DNA of 64,000 bases from Acinetobacter sp. WCHA55 (lineage in GTDB: Bacteria; Pseudomonadota; Gammaproteobacteria; Pseudomonadales; Moraxellaceae): assembly GCF_002165305.2 (NCBI RefSeq), contig NZ_CP032286.1, forward strand, positions 2,666,001 to 2,730,000, read 5' to 3'. Under the pieces are notes generated by a model. That model saw only the letters and a program-made list of their open reading frames with translations, did no database searches and was not told where the DNA came from. Position numbers and translations under genes: made by a program. Below are positions 15,326 through 25,020 of the stretch, in pieces; within the stretch, counting starts at the first letter, position 1; every line of letters begins with the position of its first letter.

Positions 15326-15526
15326 TCAGCTATAACGAGCCTGCTTTTTCTCTTCCCACCATCCCTCGATCTCTACACGATCAAAGTACACAGCAGCTTG
15401 CCTGCTTGTACCCTCTTTAATTGGTCGAGGAAAACTCGCATCATCCTTAACCATTTTATTCAACTTATCGCGTTGTACAGATAAAAAATGGCAAGTTTCG
15501 TTCATTGTTAATCTTAGTTTTTGCAT
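15326..15526 (-). CDS. AlpA-like small DNA-binding regulator / excisionase (66 aa)
   Basis: 66 residues, MerR/AlpA-type winged helix: LTMNETCHFLSVQRDKLNKM (recognition helix region), FPRPIKEGTSRQAAVYFDRV (the wing, with the family's FPRPI) and EIEGWWEEKKQARYS. Proteins of this type regulate integrase or excision in P4-like elements. Position between TIR and a replication initiator on an ssrA-linked island fits this role. Confidence 0.8.
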   Translation of the reverse strand: MQKLRLTMNETCHFLSVQRDKLNKMVKDDASFPRPIKEGTSRQAAVYFDRVEIEGWWEEKKQARYS

Positions 15527-15581
15527 CCTATTTATATCCCCTTAAAACCGTTATATTGCGTGTTATAGCCTCGTTTTCCAT

Positions 15582-16523
15582 TCATACCAATATTCCATAC
15601 TTATTAGCTAAATCGCGCTTAAATCGCACTGTAGTAGATGCTGTATAGGCTATTGGCAATGCTCCCTGCTTATAGGTTGCCAAGAATCTTACATACTTCG
15701 GAGGCAAGTCCTTTTCAGCTATCTGAGGTGGTAAATGCAAAAGTGCATGCTGCTCATCAACTGTTTTCACAACCAAATCATCATCCCAAACATGACCATA
15801 ATTTAAATTGTTATCACGCAAATGCTGACTATATAAACGTACCTCACATCGAACCATACAATCTGCATAGGCTTGCAATTCTGCTGTGATTCGTTTGTGC
15901 TGCTTTTTGTGCGTACTAACCTCAGTGCCTTTATGGTAATAAAGCAGAGTTGTACGTGTACTCTTCAAACCAAAGTAAGTACCATTACCGTGCGTTTCTT
16001 TCTTACGCCGTGGATAAGTACCATGCTCTTTTATCTTTGCCAAATACAATTGAGCTTGCTTTTTATCGTCAAATAGAATCGCTTTATTCAAGTCAATACG
16101 ATAGATCTTAAAATAACCCTGTTTGAGGTTCTCCAACTCTTCAGCAGTTGGTTGCAATCCTTTCAAGTTCCCTACTAATAATTCATTGACAGTATCAGTA
16201 ACCAATTTTATTAAATCAGTACTACCCGTAACATTATGTCCATACAACCATTTAAAGAAGTTACCTTCTATAAATACTGTATTTTCATTCTTGGATTTAA
16301 TCTTTAGCTGATTACCATGAGAACCAATTATCCATTTCTGACCATATGATTCTTGTTGTTGCTGATACTCACCATCGAACTTAATAAAAGGTACTACTAC
16401 TTTTTCAGATAATTCACTTGGATTATTGGTTAGTTGTAATTCTACTTTTAAGTAATCAATTGCGTATAAATTTAGCTTAGGCTTTTCCTCGTTAGTTGCT
16501 AAGTTAAGGTTTAGGTTTTGGAT
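15582..16523 (-). CDS. Filamentous-phage gene II/X-like rolling-circle replication initiator, apparent ATC start
   Basis: The frame is open from a stop just before 16531 to 15582. Its parts line up with phage gpII: FFKWLYGHNVTGSTDL (compare gpII's QGHNVFGTTDL), YRIDLNKAILFDD (gpII RIDATF), HGNGTYFGLKSTRTTLLYYH, and VRCEVRLYSQHL (gpII RFEARI). Phage/plasmid replication II/X proteins nick DNA to start rolling-circle replication. Only the part from 16247 begins with a standard start (TTG), which would lose 92 residues including the conserved first domain. On the minus strand AAAGGAG is followed, 7 bases later, by ATC CAA AAC at 16523, and an in-frame TAA lies just upstream. So either ATC is used or the start was an ATG now mutated. 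About 313 residues in the long form; gpII is about 410. Confidence 0.75.
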   Translation of the reverse strand: MQNLNLNLATNEEKPKLNLYAIDYLKVELQLTNNPSELSEKVVVPFIKFDGEYQQQQESYGQKWIIGSHGNQLKIKSKNENTVFIEGNFFKWLYGHNVTGSTDLIKLVTDTVNELLVGNLKGLQPTAEELENLKQGYFKIYRIDLNKAILFDDKKQAQLYLAKIKEHGTYPRRKKETHGNGTYFGLKSTRTTLLYYHKGTEVSTHKKQHKRITAELQAYADCMVRCEVRLYSQHLRDNNLNYGHVWDDDLVVKTVDEQHALLHLPPQIAEKDLPPKYVRFLATYKQGALPIAYTASTTVRFKRDLANKYGILV

Positions 16524-16939
16524 GGTATTTCTCCTTTAATAAAATTTAGAATGCAGAAAACCCCACACCTCGATAGTTCTTTTTGAACTAGATGTAGAGC
16601 AGTTAAGTTTTAGATTGTCTTACCTTGATTCTAGGTAACTCAGAAATTAACTATGCAATTGCACAATTATTCCGTTATGTTGCATTAACATATAACATAA
16701 GACTTCCCAATATAATCCATTCATAAAAATATTTCAACTGTTATTCGATTGTTTTTTAATCACTTAAGCTCATTGTTAAACCCTTTCCATCCCTAAAAAC
16801 CTATCCCTAATTTTAAATAATTAACAGTGAGCGTGGGGAACCAGCATGCCTGACATTAGGAACGTATCGACAATTTGTATACACAGGGTTTAACAATCTG
16901 AACTACACCCAACGGCGTTTTAGGCATGATTTTAAAATA
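16524..16939. other. 416-bp non-coding region; possible replication origin or regulatory DNA
   Basis: No convincing ORF. It contains the ribosome site of the initiator (AAAGGAG, 16532-16538 on the minus strand) and a hairpin TAGTTC-ttttt-GAACTA around 16573-16589. The stretch near 16850-16930 has a more even base mix (GAACCAGCATGCCTGAC) unlike the AT-rich surroundings. A double-strand origin for the neighbouring initiator would be expected here, but no nick-site consensus could be identified. Confidence 0.4.
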
Positions 16940-18184
16940 TCAAGCCTTCTTAAATTGAATAACATTTTCATCAGCTAGCTTTTCCAAATAATCGGCATAC
17001 CATTGCATCATGACTTTTCGCTCATCAAAATGAGTCGCTTTATCGTATGTGCCTTTAACACCATTTTTAGTATGTGCTAAACAAGCTTCCACCACTTGAG
17101 GCTTATCACTAAACTGGTTATTTAAAATTGTACTGGCAATATGACGAAATCCATGAGGGTTTTGCTTTCCACCATAGCCCATTCTCTTTAAAGCTTCGAT
17201 AAAGACCGTATCCGACTTAGGTTTATTTTTACTGCTTCTGCTGGGAAATAAATAAGGTGAATGACCTGTTAATTGTTTTAACTCTTGAAGTAACTCCAAA
17301 GCTTGCTTTGCCAATGGGATTTTATGCTCTTTTCCCATCTTCATTCTTGATGCTGGAATTAACCATATACCCTTTTCCAAATCAAACTCTTCCCATACCG
17401 CCTCTCGCAACTCCGATGGTCTGTTAAAGAGTATTGAAAGCAATTTAAGACCAATACGTGTATCCAATGCTGGATACTTATCTATAGCTCGTAATAATGC
17501 TGGTAGCTCCTCATCACCTACATGCTTCATCCCATTACTTTCGTGCTTTTTCAGATACTTATGCAAATTAGTAATAGGATTGTAAGTTGCTTTCCCTGTT
17601 ACCTCAGCATAATCATAAATTTCACGCACCAATGCTGTAACGCGCTGCCCTGTTTCAATAATCGGTTTACCTGTACGAGGATTCAGCTTGTTTTGTATCT
17701 CTTGAAAGAGAGCATGCCATTCTTGCTTAGTGATATTTCGGTAATCTTTCTTACCCATTGCAGGCATGACATGGTTATTTAATGCACCTAAATTCCTAGC
17801 CTTAGTATCTGGTGTCCATGTTTTTGTAAGATAAAACTCTTCAGCGAGTTGTTGAAAAGTAAAAGCCCCTTGCTCCAATGTCGCTAGTCTAACTTCCGCT
17901 TTCTGTACAACTGGATCAACACCTTGAGCAATTAACTTACGAGCCTCATCAGCTCTCTTTCTTGCAAAGCTTCCACCAACTTCAGGATATGTACCTAAAC
18001 CAACCCATGACCACTTACCAGTGCTAGGCTTTTTATACCTTAGCTCCCATCGCTTATTGCCTTTAGGGTGAACTACAAAATGTAAGTTATTTCCGTCATT
18101 AATGCGGTACTCTTTTTCTTCTGCTTCCAATGAACCTAATACGGTATCTCGCATCGGATAAGACTTTACATCTGATTTTTTCAT
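16940..18184 (-). CDS. Tyrosine-type integrase (P4 family) of the ssrA-linked element
   Basis: About 414 residues from the ATG at 18184 (a GTG at 18211 would give 423; no clear ribosome site decides). Arm-binding DUF4102-like domain (RINDGNNLHFVVHPKGNKRW, LGTYPEVGGSFARKRADEAR), core-binding domain (FYLTKTWTPDTKARNLGAL), then the catalytic domain with FNRPSELREAVWEEFDL (Arg), NPHGFRHIASTILN (HxxR) and CLAHTKNGVKGTYDKA (His and nucleophile Tyr). All catalytic residues present, so probably active. It starts about 180 bp from the 3' end of ssrA and reads away from it, the normal layout for an integrase that uses tmRNA as att. Confidence 0.94.
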   Translation of the reverse strand: MKKSDVKSYPMRDTVLGSLEAEEKEYRINDGNNLHFVVHPKGNKRWELRYKKPSTGKWSWVGLGTYPEVGGSFARKRADEARKLIAQGVDPVVQKAEVRLATLEQGAFTFQQLAEEFYLTKTWTPDTKARNLGALNNHVMPAMGKKDYRNITKQEWHALFQEIQNKLNPRTGKPIIETGQRVTALVREIYDYAEVTGKATYNPITNLHKYLKKHESNGMKHVGDEELPALLRAIDKYPALDTRIGLKLLSILFNRPSELREAVWEEFDLEKGIWLIPASRMKMGKEHKIPLAKQALELLQELKQLTGHSPYLFPSRSSKNKPKSDTVFIEALKRMGYGGKQNPHGFRHIASTILNNQFSDKPQVVEACLAHTKNGVKGTYDKATHFDERKVMMQWYADYLEKLADENVIQFKKA

Positions 18185-18284
18185 CGCATGTCTTGTATGG
18201 TGGCTTTTCACTAACTCACACTATACACACTACCATACACAGCAACAAGCTATAAGAAACTTCATATAACGGCATAAACAGGCA

Positions 18285-18319
18285 TAAAAAAAGCCTAAAC
18301 CATTAAGATTTAAGCTTTA
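18285..18319 (-). terminator. Terminator of ssrA
   Basis: On the minus strand AAAGCTTAAA pairs with TTTAGGCTTT (one G-T pair), followed by a T7 run. It lies about 45 bp beyond the tmRNA end. Confidence 0.7.
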
Positions 18320-18361
18320 TTTACTTATATAACATCATATTGCGTTATACAAATTTAAGTA

Positions 18362-18377
18362 TTTGGTGGAGGTGGCG
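18362..18377. repeat. Probable attachment site at the ssrA 3' end
   Basis: TTTGGTGGAGGTGGCG covers the CCA end and acceptor stem of tmRNA. It is inferred to be the recombination site because a complete integrase begins next to it; compare 14301-14315. Confidence 0.5.
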
Positions 18378-18722
18378 GGAGTTGAACCCGCGTCCGCCAG
18401 CACTACGCTCGAGAATACTACATGCTTAGATATCGTCTACTGTTTTAACTCTTTGTGACCCGACGAACAGGGTACAAATCGCGATCCTCTTAATTTAGTA
18501 CAAAACCCCGAGGCTTGGTTTTATACGGACTTGTGTGCGTGCGCTTCAGTCGGACTCTCTAACCACAAGTATTCAGAGAGGCGGACAAGCTGCCCTTAGG
18601 CAGCTAGAGCGTATGATTCGTCGTTTGCGACTAAAAAATGCAAATTTGATTTACGAGAGAAAATGCGCTCTCGACATGCATCTATGAGTTTCATCACCAG
18701 CGTCGAAGCCAGAAACACCCCC
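18364..18722 (-). ncRNA. ssrA: Transfer-messenger RNA
   Basis: 359-nt tmRNA for trans-translation rescue of stalled ribosomes. The 5' end begins GGGGGTG and pairs with CACCTCC before the 3' ACCA. The T-arm GGGTTCAACTCCC is present (minus strand). The tag reading frame at 18596-18628 encodes ANDESYALAA then TAA, a normal SsrA degradation tag with Ala resume codon and the LAA end. The 3' CCA is encoded at 18364-18366. The gene end adjoins an integrase island yet remains complete, as expected when an integrated element restores the tmRNA end. Confidence 0.97.
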
Positions 18723-18852
18723 AAAGTAGCGCCAATCATAGCATAGTTGCCAGAAAATACGATCTATTTTCTAAACAAACACACATATTGATGCGCTTAA
18801 TTACATAATTGCGTTAATATTTTGCTTTTCAAGTCCAACAATAAAATAATTT
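18723..18852. promoter_or_regulatory. Divergent promoter region ssrA / glpK
   Basis: 130 bases holding the promoters of ssrA (minus) and glpK (plus). No binding site recognised. Confidence 0.5.
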
Positions 18853-20337
18853 ATGAGCTACTTACTTGCACTCGACCAAGGAACCACTTCGAGTCGTGCC
18901 ATTATTTTCAATGAACAAGGTCAAGTTCAGGCAACGGCGCAACGCGAAACACGTATACATACCCCTCAATCAGGCTGGGTAGAACAAGATGCCCAAGAGA
19001 TTTGGAGCTCACAAATTGCCGTTGTGCAGCAGGCTCTAGCCTCTGCTCGTATTTTAGCCAAAGATATCAAAGCTATTGGTCTTACCAATCAAAGAGAAAC
19101 AACTGTGGTTTGGGATAAGCGCACAGGACAGCCGCTTGCACCAGCGATTATCTGGCAAGACCGTCGTGCATTTGAATGGTGCAATCAGCTCCTACAGCAA
19201 AACCTAAAAGATAAGATTCAATCCAAAACTGGACTACGAATCGACCCTTATTTTAGTGCAGGAAAATTGGTCTGGTTACTTGAGCATGTCAACGGTCTAC
19301 GCGCATTGGCTGAACAGGGTCATGTGGCTTTTGGCACGATTGATAGTTGGCTGATTTGGAATCTGACCCACGGTGCTCAACATGTCATCGAAGTCAGCAA
19401 TGCGTCTCGTACCATGCTAATGAACTTAAGTACGCAACAGTGGGATGAAGAGCTATTAGATCTATTTAATATTCCACCTGCATTACTTCCAAAAATCATC
19501 AACTCAGACACCTATGTCGCTGATACCGCGGCAGGCTTACTCGGTGCCAATATTCCAATTACAGGCATACTAGGCGACCAACAATCTGCACTATTTGGAC
19601 AGTCCTGTTTTGAGACTGGGACTGCCAAAAACACCTATGGCACAGGTTGTTTTATGCTGTTCAATACAGGCGAGACCGTTCAATACAGTAAAAATAAACT
19701 GCTTTCGACGCTAGGCTGGAAAACGCAACATCAAACCACCTATGCTCTAGAAGGCAGTGTATTTATGGCAGGTGCGATTGTTCAGTGGCTTAGGGATAAT
19801 TTAGGCATTATTCAAAAAAGTAGCGATGTTGAAAAGTTAGCTTGTACAGTTAAAGATACCGATGGCGTCATGCTGGTTCCTGCCTTTACTGGGCTCGGTG
19901 CGCCACATTGGGACAGCGAAGCACGTGCCCTATTATGTGGAATGTCGCGAGGAACCAATAAGGCCCATATCGCCCGTGCAGCCTTAGAGTCCATTGCCTT
20001 TCAAGTCTCGGATGTGCTGACCGCTATGCAAGCCGATATTCAGCAGCCGCTGAAAGAGCTCCGTGTCGATGGTGGTGCTAGTCAGAATGATATGCTTATG
20101 CAGTTTCAAGCCGATATTTTGAATGTGCCCGTGCTACGCCCTAAGATGCAGGAGTCGACTGCATGGGGCGCGGCAGCCATGGCAGGCTTAAGATGTGGCG
20201 TATTTTCAAATTTGGACGAGATTGCACAGTCTTGGCAGCTTGAACGTGCTTTTGAACCCCAAATGAGTCCAGATCAACGTGAGTTTCATTTGCAACAATG
20301 GCAATCCGCCTTAAAGCGTGCAAAGTCAGACCTTTGA
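18853..20337 (+). CDS. glpK: Glycerol kinase
   Basis: 494 residues, full length. ATP-dependent phosphorylation of glycerol to sn-glycerol 3-phosphate in the cytoplasm. FGGY-kinase motifs: LALDQGTTSSRAIIF at the N-terminus, GLTNQRETTVVWDK (glycerol-binding Arg-Glu), GILGDQQSALFGQ (catalytic Asp), NTYGTGCFMLFNTG, GLGAPHWDSEARAL and LRVDGGASQNDMLMQFQ. Stands alone here, without glpF or glpD beside it, followed by a terminator. Confidence 0.97.
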   Translation: MSYLLALDQGTTSSRAIIFNEQGQVQATAQRETRIHTPQSGWVEQDAQEIWSSQIAVVQQALASARILAKDIKAIGLTNQRETTVVWDKRTGQPLAPAIIWQDRRAFEWCNQLLQQNLKDKIQSKTGLRIDPYFSAGKLVWLLEHVNGLRALAEQGHVAFGTIDSWLIWNLTHGAQHVIEVSNASRTMLMNLSTQQWDEELLDLFNIPPALLPKIINSDTYVADTAAGLLGANIPITGILGDQQSALFGQSCFETGTAKNTYGTGCFMLFNTGETVQYSKNKLLSTLGWKTQHQTTYALEGSVFMAGAIVQWLRDNLGIIQKSSDVEKLACTVKDTDGVMLVPAFTGLGAPHWDSEARALLCGMSRGTNKAHIARAALESIAFQVSDVLTAMQADIQQPLKELRVDGGASQNDMLMQFQADILNVPVLRPKMQESTAWGAAAMAGLRCGVFSNLDEIAQSWQLERAFEPQMSPDQREFHLQQWQSALKRAKSDL

Positions 20338-20403
20338 ATTAAAAAAGGTCCCTACTGTTTTTGACATAATCAAAACATCATAAAACTGCATAACATGCAA
20401 AAT

Positions 20404-20433
20404 AAAAAAACCGCTTCTAAAAGCGGTTTTTTA
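20404..20433. terminator. Bidirectional terminator between glpK and emrB
   Basis: AAAAAACCGCTT / AAGCGGTTTTTT stem with a short loop; serves both convergent genes. Confidence 0.9.
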
Positions 20434-20438
20434 TTATC

Positions 20439-21968
20439 CTAATGTGCATGCCCGCCACCGCCTGTCCCAATTTTAGGTTTAGGACACAGCCAAATAATAG
20501 ATGCTGCAAATAGAAACACCAAAGCCAAGATCAGAAAAATATAGTTTGCTGACAAGGTCAACGCTTCTTTATCCACCAAACTAGAAATATAGCCTAATGC
20601 ACTTTCTGCACTCATTCCCTGCTGCATCAACACCAACTGGGTTTGATCTGTATGCAAACTGCCGACCATTTCGCTTCGTGCAACTTTAGTATGATCATCC
20701 CAAATGGTGACAGCAATAGATGCACCTATCGCCCCTGCCATAGTTCTTAAGAAGTTCATTAAACCTGCAGCAGATGCCATTTCCTGTGGCAATACTGATG
20801 ACAGTGCCATGTTTGATAATGGGATAAAGAAAAATGGTACAGCAAAACCTTGCAAGATTTGTGGCAGTGCCAACGCAAAAAAGTCCGCATCTGTGGTCCA
20901 GAACGAGCGCATCAAGGTCACCCCGCCCAAGATGCTCAAACCAAAACTGGCCAGTGCACGTTGGTCATATTTAGTTGCCAATTTCGCCACAATGGGTGAC
21001 ATGGCTAAACTACCAAAACCCATGGTTGCCGTTAAATAGCCGGCCCAAGTTGCGGTATATCCCAAATTGATCTGTAACCACTGCGGAATCAGCACGATAC
21101 TGCCAAAAAATGCGCCAAAACCAAAGGCCAGTGCCAAGACAGAAATCGTGAAACTACGGTATCTAAAGATTTGGATATTCACCACTGGATGCCTTTCGGT
21201 CAGCTCCCAAATGGTAAAAATCACTAAGCCAATCACAGCCGTTAAAGCCAGTACCACGATCACAGGGCTATTAAACCAGTCACGTTCATGCCCCAAATCG
21301 AGCATGAGCTGTAATGCCCCAATCCATAAAATCAGGAGGATCAATCCACCGCGATCAATTTTGAGTTTAGCCGTTGCAGTTTCCGCAGGTTTAAGCAGAC
21401 GCATCGCAGCAAATGCACACGCAATCCCAACAGGAATATTAATAAAGAAAATCCAATGCCAAGACATGTTGTCACTGATTGTTCCTCCTAAAATAGGACC
21501 AAGAATCGGGCCAACCACCGTCGTCATTGCCCACATGCCCATCGCTTGGGATTGCTTTTCTGGAGGGAAAATCCGCATCAGTAACATCTGACTGAGCGGC
21601 ATGATCGGGCCACCAAATAAACCTTGACCAATTCGGCAGAAAACCAGCATTTCTAAACTGGTCGATAAACCACACAGTACCGAAAATATAGTGAAGCCAA
21701 TCAGACTTAAGGTAAAAACCCTTACCCCTCCAAAACGACCTGCAAGCCAGCCTGTTAAGGGAACACAAATCGCTTCAGCCACGGCATAAGAGGTAATCAC
21801 CCATGTCCCTTGCGAACTCGATACAGCAAGACTTCCCGTAATATGAGGCACAGAGACATTGGCAATGGTCATGTCTAGCACGACCATAAAGTTGGCCAAT
21901 GCAAGGACGAAAGCCGCCAACATCAGGCGACCACCCTTTAGGTCACCATAGGGAACATAGCTATTCAT
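20439..21968 (-). CDS. emrB: EmrB-like DHA2-family MFS multidrug efflux transporter
   Basis: About 509 residues with 14 predicted membrane segments, the DHA2 size. Family motifs: LDMTIANVSVPHI in TM1, the motif-A region GWLAGRFGGVRVF, GQGLFGGPIMPLSQ, and motif C VVGPILGPILGG in TM5. Exports hydrophobic compounds with the EmrA adaptor and an outer-membrane TolC-like channel. The ATG at 21968 is 6 bp after the emrA stop, so the two are one operon. A TTG at 21974 is less likely. Confidence 0.93.
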   Translation of the reverse strand: MNSYVPYGDLKGGRLMLAAFVLALANFMVVLDMTIANVSVPHITGSLAVSSSQGTWVITSYAVAEAICVPLTGWLAGRFGGVRVFTLSLIGFTIFSVLCGLSTSLEMLVFCRIGQGLFGGPIMPLSQMLLMRIFPPEKQSQAMGMWAMTTVVGPILGPILGGTISDNMSWHWIFFINIPVGIACAFAAMRLLKPAETATAKLKIDRGGLILLILWIGALQLMLDLGHERDWFNSPVIVVLALTAVIGLVIFTIWELTERHPVVNIQIFRYRSFTISVLALAFGFGAFFGSIVLIPQWLQINLGYTATWAGYLTATMGFGSLAMSPIVAKLATKYDQRALASFGLSILGGVTLMRSFWTTDADFFALALPQILQGFAVPFFFIPLSNMALSSVLPQEMASAAGLMNFLRTMAGAIGASIAVTIWDDHTKVARSEMVGSLHTDQTQLVLMQQGMSAESALGYISSLVDKEALTLSANYIFLILALVFLFAASIIWLCPKPKIGTGGGGHAH

Positions 21969-21974
21969 GAGCAA

Positions 21975-23126
21975 CTACTTCGATTTCAAATCGATTTGAG
22001 CTTCCATCGACAAGCCAACACGTAAAGGATGTTCAGCCAACTCTTTTGGGTCGAGCTGAATACGTACAGGCAAACGCTGTACCACTTTAATCCAGTTGCC
22101 TGTAGCATTTTGTGCAGGAATCAACGCGAAGGCAGAACCTGTTCCACCAGAGAAGCCCAAAACCGTGCCATGAAACTCAACCGAGTCACCATAAAGGTCT
22201 GAGGTTAAAACTGCTTTTTGACCTGGGCGTACATTTTCAAGCTGACTTTCTTTAAAATTCGCATCGACATATAACTGTGAAATAGGAACCAACATCATGA
22301 GCACTGAACCCGGTGCCACACGTTGTCCAACTTGGATTTTCCGGCTTGTCACCACACCATCAAAAGGCGCTTTTATTTCTGTACGTTCTAGGTCTAACAA
22401 AGCTTGTTTTAATTTTGCTTGTGCCACTAAAACATCAGGCATCGAGTTTTCATTGCTACCCTGAATTAAAGCTTCATTGGCAGCCAAATTGCTTTGTGCC
22501 GCTTTTTGGCTCGACTTTGCTTGAGCTAAACCAGCCTGTGCCAAGTTATAACCTGCTTGCGCATTATTTAAAGCAGCTTGTGCCGTGCTTAATTCTTCTT
22601 TAGAAATCGCACCCGTGGCACTCAACTGCTGACGACGATTCAAGTCATCTTGCGCTTTATCCAACTCTGCTTTCGCTTTAGCCACTTGTGCTTCAGCACT
22701 GTGAATGGCGTCATCACTCACAAAGACTTGCGAGTTTAAAGAGCTGCTGTTGGCCGCACTTTGCTTATATTGGCGCTGTGCTTTAAGTAATTCGGCCTGA
22801 GCTTGCGCTACAGCAATTTCAGCATCACGATGATCGACCAAAACCAGCACATCGCCTTTCTTTACAGTTTGCGTGTCACTGACCAAAACTTTTTCAACTT
22901 GGCCTGTCACCATAGAGGTAATCGAGGCCGTTTCCGCCCCCACATACGCATTATCAGTTGAAACAGAATGGTTAAAGAACAGTTTCCAGATCAAGAATAT
23001 AATGGCAGCAATGATCAGAATCACAGCCACAAAACCTAAGCTTTTCTTACGTTTGGCTTTCAGTGCTTGATCATTGATTTGATCGGCTGGATCAGTATCT
23101 GGCAGTGTATTTGAGGCATCTGTCAT
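21975..23126 (-). CDS. emrA: EmrA-like membrane fusion (HlyD family) adaptor
   Basis: 383 residues: cytoplasmic N-terminus, one membrane anchor (FVAVILIIAAIIFLIWKLFF, about 33-52), a biotinyl-lipoyl-like domain (YVGAETASITSMVTGQVEKV; KKGDVLVLVDHRDAEIAV), a long alanine/glutamine-rich coiled coil (about 100-225), then the beta-barrel (IKAPFDGVVTSRKIQVGQRV). It bridges EmrB to the outer membrane. First gene of the operon. Confidence 0.93.
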   Translation of the reverse strand: MTDASNTLPDTDPADQINDQALKAKRKKSLGFVAVILIIAAIIFLIWKLFFNHSVSTDNAYVGAETASITSMVTGQVEKVLVSDTQTVKKGDVLVLVDHRDAEIAVAQAQAELLKAQRQYKQSAANSSSLNSQVFVSDDAIHSAEAQVAKAKAELDKAQDDLNRRQQLSATGAISKEELSTAQAALNNAQAGYNLAQAGLAQAKSSQKAAQSNLAANEALIQGSNENSMPDVLVAQAKLKQALLDLERTEIKAPFDGVVTSRKIQVGQRVAPGSVLMMLVPISQLYVDANFKESQLENVRPGQKAVLTSDLYGDSVEFHGTVLGFSGGTGSAFALIPAQNATGNWIKVVQRLPVRIQLDPKELAEHPLRVGLSMEAQIDLKSK

Positions 23127-23373
23127 TGATTTTTCCTAAATCTAACAGACTTGGTCAGCCGGCATCATCCCTACGAAAGGGACATCAGACAAGTATTGTC
23201 TGCATTGGTGTCGATGAGAAAGTCACAATAAAATTTGATGCATTCTAAGAGCAAATAATCACATTTTGAGAAAATAAATTGTAACTGCTCAGTCTATTTT
23301 AGTTTTCAGCATCTAACTTCCTATTAGATACTGTAAATTTCACTTGAATATTAATTACTTAATTAATTTAAAA
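23127..23373. promoter_or_regulatory. Promoter region upstream of emrAB
   Basis: 247 bases: the emrAB promoter at the left, and to the right the 3' side of the thioesterase gene. No regulator gene or operator palindrome was recognised. Confidence 0.4.
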
Positions 23374-23886
23374 CTAATAAGCATAGGAAGCAATCGCTGT
23401 TGCAATCGATTTGCCTTCATCATTGACCATGGTCATGCGCATCGTGCAGCCTTTACGCCCCAATCTTAAGGTTTCAGCACGGGCAATAAAGTATTTTCCA
23501 CGTCCCGGCGCGAGATAATCAACTCTCATATCCACTGTAGCTAAACGAGATACTTTTTTAATGGTGTCCGCAATCGTGTCAGGTTCCGCTTTTTTGTACA
23601 GTTCCCCCATCGCTACAATACCACCAATACTGTCTAAAACCGTTGCAGCCACGCCCCCGTGTAAAATTTGGAATGCAACATTGCCAATTAAGTAATCTTG
23701 CATATCGATATAGGCTTCAATTTGCCCATCAACGACTCGCATAGTCATGGTGTTGTGCTTAAAAAATGGCGACGCATTAAAAGCCTTAACCAACTGCTCA
23801 AAAACCACCTCAATATCCACTTTTGCTCCTAAGTGTATGCTGCCCGTCCAGCTTTTTTCACCACTACTCATAACAATCTGCTTCAC
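23374..23886 (-). CDS. Hotdog-fold acyl-CoA thioesterase (PaaI/YigI-like)
   Basis: 170 residues (165 if the second Met at 23871 is used). The central hotdog signature QILHGGVAATVLDSIGGIVAMGE contains the conserved HGG and catalytic Asp. C-terminal half: VDMRVDYLAPGRGKYFIARAETLRLGRKGCTMRM. Closest in pattern to E. coli YigI and PaaI, which hydrolyse medium/long-chain acyl-CoA. Divergent from hemB. Confidence 0.88.
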   Translation of the reverse strand: MKQIVMSSGEKSWTGSIHLGAKVDIEVVFEQLVKAFNASPFFKHNTMTMRVVDGQIEAYIDMQDYLIGNVAFQILHGGVAATVLDSIGGIVAMGELYKKAEPDTIADTIKKVSRLATVDMRVDYLAPGRGKYFIARAETLRLGRKGCTMRMTMVNDEGKSIATAIASYAY

Positions 23887-23949
23887 TCTTAAAACAATAA
23901 AAACCCGTCAATATGTGCCCAAAGCCATAAGATAGGTCTACAATACTGA

Positions 23950-24993
<1,044 letters not shown>

Positions 24994-25020
24994 CAGCCCG
25001 TATAAAAGGATTGAGTTGCA

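Noticed and set aside
21067..21591. Long open frame on the plus strand inside emrB
   Set aside because: It is antisense to a clearly conserved membrane protein, has no ribosome site and shows no recognisable protein features.
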